NCBI RefSeq assembly: GCF_013403865.1
Contig: NZ_JABFDK010000002.1
Location: 1-64,000, forward strand
DNA length: 64,000 bases
Direction: 5' to 3'
Source: Winogradskyella costae
GTDB lineage: Bacteria; Bacteroidota; Bacteroidia; Flavobacteriales; Flavobacteriaceae
Part shown: positions 26,087-34,847 of the stretch, one piece after another
Layout of the letters: each line of letters begins with the position of its first letter
Position numbering within the stretch: the first letter of the stretch is position 1
Made by a program: the position numbers and the translations under genes
The notes under the pieces: generated by a model
Told to the model about the DNA's origin: nothing
The model's database searches: none
The model's input: only the letters and a program-made list of their open reading frames with translations

Positions 26087-26689
26087 CTACCGAACATCAC
26101 GACTTTTAATATTAGCATCGCAGAGTTTAATTATCTCTGCGATTCTTTTTTGTTGTGTAGTTTCTCTTTTTGCTTGATTTAACCAATACAAATAGCTTTT
26201 TCTATAGCTAGGAGCAAAGTTGAGGTAGTTCTTAAGAGCATTTTCATTGGCATCAAAAGCTTGTTGAAGATGGTTAGGAATAATTCCGTTTTCTACATCA
26301 TCTAATGCTGTCCAACTGCCATTATCTTTAGCTATTTTTATAGAATTAAGACCGCTTTTCTGGATTAAATTTTCTTTATGTAATTCTATAATATATTTTT
26401 TGTTTACCGCACTCCAAACACTCTTAGGTTTTCTTGGGCAAAAATATTGTCGCCGTTTTCCATTTCCTAAACTTTTTACCGTAGAGTCTATCCAACCAAA
26501 ACAAAGAGCCACTTTTACAGCTTCTTCCCATCGCATAGAATCGTTTTTATGCTCTACTTTATAAAATATAAGATAAACACCATTTATAGAATCATGGTTG
26601 TCGTATAGCCATGCTCTCCATTCCGAATCTGTTTTAAAATATAATTCGGGTAATTTTAATGTTGCCGTTTTTGTGCTTTTTAAATTCAT
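26087..26689 (-). CDS. YdeI/OmpD-associated family protein
   Basis: A 200-residue soluble protein. Features of the family are LYFKTDSEWRAWLYDNH near the N-terminus, then VKVALCFGWIDSTVK and RQYFCPRKPKSVWSAVNK, and the C-terminal APSYRKSYLYWLNQAKRETT helix region with basic residues. Family members have been linked to envelope stress and peptide resistance, but the molecular role is not established. It converges on the ATPase gene with one base between the stops and lies just before the surface-protein gene on the minus strand (12 bases), so it may be the last gene of that transcript. Confidence 0.85.
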   Translation of the reverse strand: MNLKSTKTATLKLPELYFKTDSEWRAWLYDNHDSINGVYLIFYKVEHKNDSMRWEEAVKVALCFGWIDSTVKSLGNGKRRQYFCPRKPKSVWSAVNKKYIIELHKENLIQKSGLNSIKIAKDNGSWTALDDVENGIIPNHLQQAFDANENALKNYLNFAPSYRKSYLYWLNQAKRETTQQKRIAEIIKLCDANIKSRDVR

Positions 26690-26701
26690 ACCAATTAAAA
26701 A

Positions 26702-29161
26702 TTATTCTACTGAGAATGTACTTGTTTGGTAAAGTGGTATTCCAGACTCAGAAATGCCTTCAATCTCAATACTATAATCTCCTTTTATATCACCGGTAAA
26801 AAATGAAATCTCTTCAACAGTATTTTGATCTGTAATTCTGATGTTTGGGTTCCAATATAAGGTTGTTCGCACATCAGCATTGAAGTTTTTATCCATTTCG
26901 TTACTGTAATTCGGCGAATAAAATTCCTTAGCAGTATAGAATCCTTTTGCACTAAAGTTAATTATGCCCGGTTTTCGCTTTGTGTTTTTAGACACTTTAG
27001 CGCTTCCGATTTTGGTATAAACAACAATAACACCGTTACTAGAATTTGAATAGATTGCCGCATTAGCTCCTTTATAAAAGTCAATGAAAGACACCTGATC
27101 AACCGTTAAGTAGAGTATGTCCTCAATGTCTACTTCGACATCATCCACAATAAATTTAGGATTTACAGAGCCTCCTCTAGAGGAAAAATCCGTTCCATCA
27201 AATGTTAGTCCAGGAAGTTGTGATAATAATAGTTGTATACTTTGACCGCTCAAAGTTGCATCAGATTCTACATCTAGCCTAAAACTTGGAAAGCCAAATT
27301 GAGATCTTTCGTCCATTTCATTGTCTCTTTCATCTTTTACTTCTTTTTTATTCCCAATAACAAGAACCTCGTCTAAATTATGACTGTTGGGGTTATATTG
27401 AAAATTAACATCGCTAATATACTCAGTCATTTTTAAATAATTAGTAGCATCGTTTTTAAGTAATGGCATACTTTTGAGTTTTGGTACATCAGGACTCGCA
27501 ATGTCGTCATCTACTGAAATTTGTAGTGCTCTATTATTTGGATCCTTAGATTTAAAATCGTTTAGTCGCGATTGAATTATTATAGGTATAGAATCATAAA
27601 ATTCAAATGGCCCAAAACTAAATTTTCCATCGACGCCCGACTTTTGAGCAGGTTGTACATTGATACCATTACTTAAAAAAGTTAACGACGTATATGCCGG
27701 TTTTAAAGTATATGGTTTTTCTAATAACTTGGTGTTTCCAGAAATGATAATACCTTTTTCTATTGCGTACTCATTTACCTTTTCGTCTTTGTAAAGGAGA
27801 TTTTGCCATGTAAAACGTCTCCAGCCATTTGTTAACATTACCAAATCCAAAAGGTATTGTCGTTTGTTATCATTTGATTCTAAAAAATAAGAGCTTGGGT
27901 TTTTAATTTCACCTCTTAGGTCTGAGTTTAGTAATAGCCACGTTTTTATGTTTTCTGGCGATCCATTCTTCGATAGCGTATTAACATGTCTAACACTCAG
28001 TGATAACTGACTAGAAAGAAACGATTTATCTAAACCTTCGGTGTTTAATAAAAAGGTTACTTTCTCTTTAGTACCAACAATGTCTGTATCGTTTTTGATT
28101 TTAATGTGTCCTTGGTTTTTTTTATTCTCAATAAAAACTAAACGTTCACATACAGGGTTGCCGTCAGCATTAAATAATGTTAAATGTGCTACACCATCTG
28201 GGATATCATTTGCTGATATTCTAAGAGCATAACTGTTTTTAGTTTCTGAAAGTAGTTTCTCATAAAGTATTTTACCACGTTGATGAATCATTATGTAAGC
28301 TCCGGAGAGCCCTGTCTCAGTAGTAGAATTTATATCGACAAGTAAATTGTTTGATTTATAAATCGCATTTAAATTATAGCCTTTGGGTAAGGCTTTAGGC
28401 AGCGGATAGCTGTACTTAATACCATTTAATTCTAAATTTGCAACATAATTTTTATTCGGAATAGGCTTTAGAGAGAATAAACCTAATCCTATATCTATTA
28501 TTTTAAAATTGGTAACAATATTAGCTTCGTTATCTGTAATATAGCCAGAAATTTCGGTATCACTAGAAATCGTATTTTCAATTTTAACGGCAACTTTACT
28601 TGCAACATTATCTACTAAGTGTCCACCTTCAGGATAAAAGTTCAGTTCTGGTTTTTCTGAGATTAACGTCTCGTTTATCGCTTGGTTATTTTCTAAAATA
28701 TTAAATGACTCTAATTGATCTGGTGACCAAATATTTATTTTTTTTTGGAAAAAATAGTTAGGGTTTTCATTACGCATATAATTGGTGTAAGCTCGCAATA
28801 TATATTTTCCGCTGCTCCAGTTCTCCTTAATTGTAAAATCACCTTTTGTACTGAGATCAGTTACATGTAATTTTTTTTTATCAACAATACTATCTTTATT
28901 ATTAATAAGTTCTACATATAAAACGTTACTTCTGGTGCTTTTTAAATGTGTTACCCCATTGACCAGGTAGGCAGCAAACCAAATACTATCATTAAGGGTA
29001 TAATTGAGTTTGTCAGTTTGTACATAAATTTTTTCGGGCCATTTGGTTTTTGTATAATTTTCAAGTTTATTTTTAACTAATAAATTGAAATTATTATCAT
29101 TTCTAACCACGAAGGAGGTTAAAAGTAAAAGTAGCGTGCAATAGATAATTCCTTTTCTCAT
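26702..29161 (-). CDS. Large envelope protein with MG2-like and TonB-plug-like domains
   Basis: An 819-residue exported protein (signal at about 1-18). The first part contains an alpha-2-macroglobulin MG2-like domain (KIYVQTDKLNYTLNDSIWFA). Several beta-sandwich stretches follow, and residues about 640-720 resemble a TonB-receptor plug (LLLSQLPGLTFDGTDFSSRG, then PKFIVDDVEVDIEDILYL and GANAAIYS). There is no beta-barrel after the plug, so it is not a transporter. Proteins of this make-up are common and unexplained in Flavobacteriia. It lies directly downstream of an M1 peptidase gene (15 bases), suggesting a link to peptide handling at the cell surface. Confidence 0.75.
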   Translation of the reverse strand: MRKGIIYCTLLLLLTSFVVRNDNNFNLLVKNKLENYTKTKWPEKIYVQTDKLNYTLNDSIWFAAYLVNGVTHLKSTRSNVLYVELINNKDSIVDKKKLHVTDLSTKGDFTIKENWSSGKYILRAYTNYMRNENPNYFFQKKINIWSPDQLESFNILENNQAINETLISEKPELNFYPEGGHLVDNVASKVAVKIENTISSDTEISGYITDNEANIVTNFKIIDIGLGLFSLKPIPNKNYVANLELNGIKYSYPLPKALPKGYNLNAIYKSNNLLVDINSTTETGLSGAYIMIHQRGKILYEKLLSETKNSYALRISANDIPDGVAHLTLFNADGNPVCERLVFIENKKNQGHIKIKNDTDIVGTKEKVTFLLNTEGLDKSFLSSQLSLSVRHVNTLSKNGSPENIKTWLLLNSDLRGEIKNPSSYFLESNDNKRQYLLDLVMLTNGWRRFTWQNLLYKDEKVNEYAIEKGIIISGNTKLLEKPYTLKPAYTSLTFLSNGINVQPAQKSGVDGKFSFGPFEFYDSIPIIIQSRLNDFKSKDPNNRALQISVDDDIASPDVPKLKSMPLLKNDATNYLKMTEYISDVNFQYNPNSHNLDEVLVIGNKKEVKDERDNEMDERSQFGFPSFRLDVESDATLSGQSIQLLLSQLPGLTFDGTDFSSRGGSVNPKFIVDDVEVDIEDILYLTVDQVSFIDFYKGANAAIYSNSSNGVIVVYTKIGSAKVSKNTKRKPGIINFSAKGFYTAKEFYSPNYSNEMDKNFNADVRTTLYWNPNIRITDQNTVEEISFFTGDIKGDYSIEIEGISESGIPLYQTSTFSVE

Positions 29162-29176
29162 CAGAGATTAATGGTG

Positions 29177-30820
29177 CTAAGATTTATATGTTTTTGTTTC
29201 TATGTAAAAATTGCGATCGATTACAATCTCGTCAACCTTTATACTTTTATCTTTCCATTCGTCGGTAGGATATAACCATTCAGAACGTCGACCTGTTTTA
29301 ACTTTTATAGGCATATCAAAACCTTCAACACTATTAATCCAACGGTATCTTAATACACCAGCTTGAATAGCATATTTTAAAGTTGGAATTTTAGATGTTC
29401 TCAAATATTGATTAAAAAACGCAGTTAAATCAATACCTGAGTGCTCACTTAAATAATCTTCAATCTGTTTGGTAGTCACCGTTTGGTGATAAAATTCGGA
29501 ATTTAAACCTCTCAGTATTTGCCTCCATTTTTCATCATCTTCAATGAGTTGACGTAGTGTGTGCAGCATATTAGCTCCTTTATAATACATATCGCTAGAG
29601 CCTTCATTATTTACATTGTAAGTGCCAATTAAAGGTTTGTCGTTTTGAATATTAGCGCGTGTGCCTATCACATAATCAGCAGAAGCCTCCTTACCGTAGT
29701 AGTAATCTAAAAATAGATTTTCAGAGTAGGAGGTAAAGGCTTCATGAATCCACATATCTGCAATATCCTTATTGGTAATATTATTCGCAAACCATTCATG
29801 ACCTGCTTCGTGGATAATGATGAAATCAAATTTTAAACCCCAACCTGTACCCGATAAATCACGTCCTAAATAGCCTTGCTTATATTGGTTTCCATAAGTT
29901 ACAGAGCTTTGGTGCTCCATGCCTAAATAAGGCACTTCAACCAATTTAAAACTGTCTTCATAAAATGGATAAGGACCAAACCAGTGTTCAAATGCTTTCA
30001 TCATTTTAGGCGCATCTTTAAAATGTTTTTTTGCTATTTCTAGATTATCTTTAAGTACCCAATAATCCATATCTAAATCCCCTTTTTCGCCTTTAAAAAC
30101 TTCAGAGAAATTGACATAGTCTCCAATATTTACATTGACTCCATAATTGTTAATAGGGTTGTTAACGAACCAATGCGAAGTCACTGTGTTATTATCATTT
30201 TCAACCAGTTTTCTAAGGCGACCGTTAGACACATTGGTTAGACCTTTAGGATTGGTAACACTAATCAGCATACTATCTACTTCGTCATACATATGGTCTT
30301 TGTTTGGCCACCACACACTAGCACCTAAACCTTGACAAGAGGTGGCTATAAAATCATTGTTGTTTTGGTCTTTCTTCCACGAAAATCCACCATCCCAAGG
30401 AGCGCGTTTGGCTTCTCTTGGATGACCTTTGTAGTAAATCTCTATTGAATTTATATCTCCATTATGTTGTTCATTAATCAATGTTACGAAATGTGCATTG
30501 CCTTCCTGTTTCACTTCTAATTCTTTTCCATCTTGAAGAACCTTTGTTATTTCCATGGGCTCTTGCAAATCAATTTGCATCACCTGATGTGGTTTTAAAA
30601 CTTTATAGTGTATTGTGTTTTTTCCTGAAATAAATTTGTCTTCAGGTTTGACCTCAATATCTAAATGATAATAGGTTAAATCCCACCATTCGCGTTCTGG
30701 CGTTATGCTTCCTCTTAGAGTATCTTGATGTGTGAAATTTTCTTTATCTTGAAGTAATTGTGCTTTTACAGAAAACGTTGAAAGAATGACAGTGATAAGA
30801 CATGCGTATTTAAATTTCAT
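29177..30820 (-). CDS. M1 family zinc aminopeptidase
   Basis: An exported (signal about 1-20, ending VKAQ) metallopeptidase that trims N-terminal residues from peptides. The zinc site is HEAGH (337-341) with the third ligand E360 in WIHEAFTSY, spaced 18 residues; the substrate-binding GAMEN motif appears as LGMEHQ. The 547-residue length shows the short form: the N-terminal beta domain and the catalytic domain without the large C-terminal helical domain. Its start overlaps the stop of the small membrane protein gene upstream by 4 bases, and the M28 peptidase gene lies further upstream on the same strand. Confidence 0.93.
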   Translation of the reverse strand: MKFKYACLITVILSTFSVKAQLLQDKENFTHQDTLRGSITPEREWWDLTYYHLDIEVKPEDKFISGKNTIHYKVLKPHQVMQIDLQEPMEITKVLQDGKELEVKQEGNAHFVTLINEQHNGDINSIEIYYKGHPREAKRAPWDGGFSWKKDQNNNDFIATSCQGLGASVWWPNKDHMYDEVDSMLISVTNPKGLTNVSNGRLRKLVENDNNTVTSHWFVNNPINNYGVNVNIGDYVNFSEVFKGEKGDLDMDYWVLKDNLEIAKKHFKDAPKMMKAFEHWFGPYPFYEDSFKLVEVPYLGMEHQSSVTYGNQYKQGYLGRDLSGTGWGLKFDFIIIHEAGHEWFANNITNKDIADMWIHEAFTSYSENLFLDYYYGKEASADYVIGTRANIQNDKPLIGTYNVNNEGSSDMYYKGANMLHTLRQLIEDDEKWRQILRGLNSEFYHQTVTTKQIEDYLSEHSGIDLTAFFNQYLRTSKIPTLKYAIQAGVLRYRWINSVEGFDMPIKVKTGRRSEWLYPTDEWKDKSIKVDEIVIDRNFYIETKTYKS

Positions 30821-31167
30821 TTCATTTGTAGTTTTAAATATTTAAAGAACATCAATCCTGCCAGTAGCAGTGTTAGTCCTAGATACAAGGAGCCAAAAAG
30901 AAGAAGGTTATAATAACTTTGATTAACAACACTAAATTTAGCTAACTCAGAAACTAATGCTAATACCATAAATAAGGACAATATTATAACTACAGTAGAA
31001 ATTAGTAATCCTAAAATCATTTTTTTACTGAATATTTGATACATATGAATAGCTAATAACGCTATAGCAATGGGGTTAAAAAGGTTAGAGGTTAAAGTCC
31101 AATAGTAAATAATAGAACAGATTAAAAATAATTCTGGCAGTAGGGATGTAATTGTTTTATTTTTCAT
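30817..31167 (-). CDS. Small integral membrane protein of unknown function
   Basis: I take the start MKNKTITSLL at 31167 (a frame six codons longer is open). The 116 residues form about four hydrophobic helices (at about 9-27, 32-46, 50-75 and 85-112 of this version) with short loops and a basic end (KYLKLQMK). No family is recognised. It overlaps the following M1 peptidase gene by 4 bases, so the two are translationally coupled and may act together. Confidence 0.6.
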   Translation of the reverse strand: MKNKTITSLLPELFLICSIIYYWTLTSNLFNPIAIALLAIHMYQIFSKKMILGLLISTVVIILSLFMVLALVSELAKFSVVNQSYYNLLLFGSLYLGLTLLLAGLMFFKYLKLQMK

Positions 31168-31218
31168 GGTTCCTTTTTGTAACAATTAGCTCAGTGTTTA
31201 ACTCATCTAATTGGGCTT

Positions 31219-32565
31219 TTATCTTAAAATTTTATTCGGAAAAACAACCACGCTTTCATGGCCATCTGCACCTACAGCTGCCACCCCAAAAAAGAAATTA
31301 TCAATTACGATACCTTCTAAAGTAAACTCAGTACTATCTTCTACGTAACGGCTGTAATCCCAAGCTGGCGATGTGGTATTTCTCCAATAGATTTTATATC
31401 CTTTGGCTCCTTCAACTTTAGACCATCTTAGTTTTACTGAGGCTTCAACAATGCCACCAATACTAACTTCGGTTGGTGATGGAGGAGAAGAAGCGAGGCT
31501 TGCTAAAGTTATTGCATTGACTGCGGTTAGTTTTTTGCAATATGCAAAGTTAACATGCTCAAAAGTATCTCCATAATTAATTCCGTTTTCTGTACGAATA
31601 TCTTGATGTTGTTGTGTGTAATTTTCATGAGCTTCCATTATTCTTAGACCAGGAAAACCAGCATCGTTAAAAGGTCTATGATGACCTCCACGACCAAAAC
31701 GGTCTAAACGATACACTAACATCGGATTCATTTCTGGCATGTAAGTTTTTGTCGTTTTGTGTACATAACGTGCTAACTGACGAGATGTTCCATCAACTTC
31801 TCCACCGTAAAACCGTCTAGCTCTCGCTTGGTTTGCTAATTTCTCTGGATTGGTTTCAGCAGTAGTAATAGGTTCTGAAAAAATCCTAAAGGTTCTATTG
31901 TCAATCACACCGTCAACTCCAGCGATATTTCCAATCATGTCATTATTTAAAACACCTATAATTTCCCAATTCTTTTCTTGAGCATATTTTGATAAACCTA
32001 GTCCGCCAAACAAACCTTGTTCTTCTCCAGACAATCCTACGTAGATAATGCTATTTTCAAATTGGTATTGCGATAACACTCTAGCAGCTTCAATGGCACC
32101 TGCCATACCTGTAGCATTGTCATTAGCTCCAGGTGCATCAGATGTAAAGTCGTTTGGGTCTGAAACTCTAGAATCAATGTCACCACTCATTATAATAAAA
32201 CGATTTGGATATTTTGTACCACGTTGAATAGCAACCACATTAACAACCATCACATCTTTAATAATACGCTGGTTTTCTCCTTTTTTTACCAAATCTTTCT
32301 GGTAAAAAACATCGAGACAATTGTCACAACTTTTTGATATGGTTTCGAATTCAGATTTTATCCAACGACGCGCCGCACCAATACCTCTAGTTTTAGATAG
32401 CGTGTCACTCAAGGTGTGTCTTGTGCCAAAATTAGCTAGGGTTTTTACATTATCGCGTAAATTGTCCTCTGATACGGCATCGATTATATCGTAGATTTTT
32501 TGGTCGGTTTGAGCAGATACACTAATTGTAAAAACTAGGGTGACTATTACTAAAATTTTATGCAT
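31219..32565 (-). CDS. M28-like exported zinc peptidase with a C-terminal FnIII domain
   Basis: A signal peptide (ending VSAQ, about 1-19) precedes an M28-type catalytic domain. Recognisable ligands are D149 in GANDNATG, E181/E182 in SGEEQGLFGG (base and zinc ligand), D209 in NNDMIG and a His in the C-terminal part. The first ligand, normally His in a GHxDS motif, is Asp here (SGDIDSR, D129). A fibronectin type III-like domain (about 365-448, SIGGIVEASVKLRWSKVEG) closes the protein. The gene starts two bases after the trehalose enzyme gene's stop, and both are on the minus strand. It is probably a periplasmic aminopeptidase; activity with the Asp ligand is untested. Confidence 0.85.
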   Translation of the reverse strand: MHKILVIVTLVFTISVSAQTDQKIYDIIDAVSEDNLRDNVKTLANFGTRHTLSDTLSKTRGIGAARRWIKSEFETISKSCDNCLDVFYQKDLVKKGENQRIIKDVMVVNVVAIQRGTKYPNRFIIMSGDIDSRVSDPNDFTSDAPGANDNATGMAGAIEAARVLSQYQFENSIIYVGLSGEEQGLFGGLGLSKYAQEKNWEIIGVLNNDMIGNIAGVDGVIDNRTFRIFSEPITTAETNPEKLANQARARRFYGGEVDGTSRQLARYVHKTTKTYMPEMNPMLVYRLDRFGRGGHHRPFNDAGFPGLRIMEAHENYTQQHQDIRTENGINYGDTFEHVNFAYCKKLTAVNAITLASLASSPPSPTEVSIGGIVEASVKLRWSKVEGAKGYKIYWRNTTSPAWDYSRYVEDSTEFTLEGIVIDNFFFGVAAVGADGHESVVVFPNKILR

Positions 32566-32566
32566 C

Positions 32567-34765
32567 TTAAATAATTTTCTTGAGTAATTCCCTCACTTCA
32601 TTTGGGCCTTTAATTTGATACTTAGCTTTTGTTTTTACGTAACCAACTTTTATAGTCACGGCAGATTCTGGTGCGGCTTCAAACATATATTCGTCGGTCC
32701 AGTCATCACCCATAATTAAGACAAAATCATAATCATCTTTCATTAATAGTTGGGTTGTTGCTCTACCTTTATTAACGTTACTACTTTTTATTTCTATAAC
32801 CTTATTGCCTTGTAAAACAGATAATTCATTATTGGCGATCATACTTGTTAAAACGGTGCTGAGTTCCATGGTGCGTATTTGTGCTAATTCAGGATCCGCA
32901 GTTCTGTAATGCCAAGCTAAAGAATATTCTTTTTCTTCAATAAACGTTCCTGGTGTTCTATCTACAAAAGTTTCGAGTATAGGTTTAATATTAGACATCC
33001 ATTCTGTTTTAAGAATTTCTAACGGAGTCCATTTTTTTTGTTCCCGCATCCAAACTCCATGATCGGTAATAAGGTCATAGTCCTTTTCTCCATGCCATTG
33101 TTGAAACGTCGCTTTATCTCTTCCGCTAATTAAACAAAGTCTAACATCCTTTTTTTCTTCAAATTGATCTAAAAGTCTGTATAATTCTTCATCTGGTTTG
33201 GCATCTTGTGGATTATTTTTAAAGCCAACTAAGGTACCATCATAATCTAAAAGTATTAGTCTGTTTTTGGCGTTTTTAAAACGTTCAATAATTAGGTTTT
33301 CCTCCTCTTCATTTAACTTTTTTGAAACACTCACATCTTTGAGCTCTTTAGTTGAATCCAAGGTTTTGAAAAATTCGCCAGCCCATTTTTCTACATCATA
33401 ACGTTTTAAACGTTTTTGCAAAATTTTCATTCTGCTGTTTTGTTCCTCTAAAGGCATTGTTAACGCTTTATTTAATGCTGTAGAAAAATCTTCAAAACTG
33501 TTAGGATTAATAAGAATAGCTTCGTTCATTTCTTTAGCTGCACCAGCCATTTCACTTAGAATAAGGACACCATCTTGTTTTGTCCGGGTAGCCACATATT
33601 CTTTGGCAACTAAATTCATACCGTCTCTAACCGGAGTGATTAAAGCCACATCAGAAGAGGTATACAAATCAATAAGATTTTCAAATGGCAGCGATCTGTA
33701 AAAATACCAAATTGGTGTCCAGCTTACTGTAGAAAATTCACCATTAATACGACCAACCAATTCGTCGGTTTCACGTTTTAGCTTTTTATATTGTGGCACA
33801 TTAGAACGCGAAGGCACGGCAAGCATTACTAATCTTACTTTTTCTTTATATTGCGGATAGGTGTTTAGAAAATGCTCAAATGCACGTAACCGGTTTGGAA
33901 TTCCTTTCGTGTAATCTAACCGATCAATTGTAAGGATAAATTTTTGATCATGAGCTTCATTTAAGTGCGTGTCTAGGCGTTTTTGAAGTTCCGATTTTTT
34001 GGTTTTTGGGTCGTCGTGTACAAGAGCAGCATTGTAAAATTTATCGTAATCTATTCCCATAGGAAAAGAATCTACCTTAACAATGCGATCGTGATAGGTA
34101 ATTTCATTAAAATTAACATCTAGACGCAAAATTCGTTTTACGGAACTTAAGAAATGGCGTTCGTAATCATAAGTGTGAAAACCAATGAGATCTGCACCAA
34201 GCATTCCTGTTAAAAGTTCTTCACGCCAAGGAAATGTTCTAAATATCTCATAAGAAGGAAATGGAATATGCAGAAAGAAACCTACGGTTACATCTGGCCG
34301 TGCTTCTTTTATAAGCTGAGGTAAAAGTAATAATTGATAATCATGAACCCAAACGGTATCACCTTCTTCAATGGTGTCTAATACAACTTTAGCAAATTTT
34401 TCGTTCACACGTTTATAAGCTTCCCATTGTGATTTTTCAAACTCAGTATATTCTAAAAAATAATGAAATAAAGGCCAAAGCGTACGATTGCTAAATCCTA
34501 AATAAAAATCTTCAACATCAGCTTCAGTAAGACCTACACTTCTACATTTGGCGTCTTTAACTTTAGCATTAACTTTAGATTTTAAGCTGTCGTTTAAATC
34601 TTCATCTGTAATTCCGGACCAACCAACCCAAACGCCATTTCCGTCTGCATGTACAGACTTCATTCCTGTTGCAAGTCCACCAACACTAGGAGTTACGTTG
34701 AGTTTGTCGTCTTCTATTGAGATTTGAAGTGGTAATCGGTTTGATACAATTATTGTTTTATTCAT
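32567..34765 (-). CDS. otsAB: Bifunctional trehalose-6-phosphate synthase/phosphatase
   Basis: Makes trehalose from UDP-glucose (or another NDP-glucose) and glucose-6-phosphate. I take the start MNKTIIVSNRLPLQIS (34765), eight codons after the first possible ATG, as VSNRLP begins nearly all OtsA proteins. Residues about 1-470 are the GT20 synthase (GGLATGMKSV, VWVHDYQLLLLPQL, DRLDYTKGIPNRL). Residues about 495-732 are the HAD phosphatase (LLDYDGTL nucleophile, LISGRD, and GDDWTDEYMF). The fusion removes the intermediate as it forms. It is divergent from a GH15 enzyme that could break trehalose down. Confidence 0.95.
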   Translation of the reverse strand: MNKTIIVSNRLPLQISIEDDKLNVTPSVGGLATGMKSVHADGNGVWVGWSGITDEDLNDSLKSKVNAKVKDAKCRSVGLTEADVEDFYLGFSNRTLWPLFHYFLEYTEFEKSQWEAYKRVNEKFAKVVLDTIEEGDTVWVHDYQLLLLPQLIKEARPDVTVGFFLHIPFPSYEIFRTFPWREELLTGMLGADLIGFHTYDYERHFLSSVKRILRLDVNFNEITYHDRIVKVDSFPMGIDYDKFYNAALVHDDPKTKKSELQKRLDTHLNEAHDQKFILTIDRLDYTKGIPNRLRAFEHFLNTYPQYKEKVRLVMLAVPSRSNVPQYKKLKRETDELVGRINGEFSTVSWTPIWYFYRSLPFENLIDLYTSSDVALITPVRDGMNLVAKEYVATRTKQDGVLILSEMAGAAKEMNEAILINPNSFEDFSTALNKALTMPLEEQNSRMKILQKRLKRYDVEKWAGEFFKTLDSTKELKDVSVSKKLNEEEENLIIERFKNAKNRLILLDYDGTLVGFKNNPQDAKPDEELYRLLDQFEEKKDVRLCLISGRDKATFQQWHGEKDYDLITDHGVWMREQKKWTPLEILKTEWMSNIKPILETFVDRTPGTFIEEKEYSLAWHYRTADPELAQIRTMELSTVLTSMIANNELSVLQGNKVIEIKSSNVNKGRATTQLLMKDDYDFVLIMGDDWTDEYMFEAAPESAVTIKVGYVKTKAKYQIKGPNEVRELLKKII

Positions 34766-34847
34766 GCTAATATTTTGGATGGGTTTCAATATTTTCGTTA
34801 ATTTAAAGAAATTAGAATTTTTATCATCATTTTAAATAAAGAAATTA

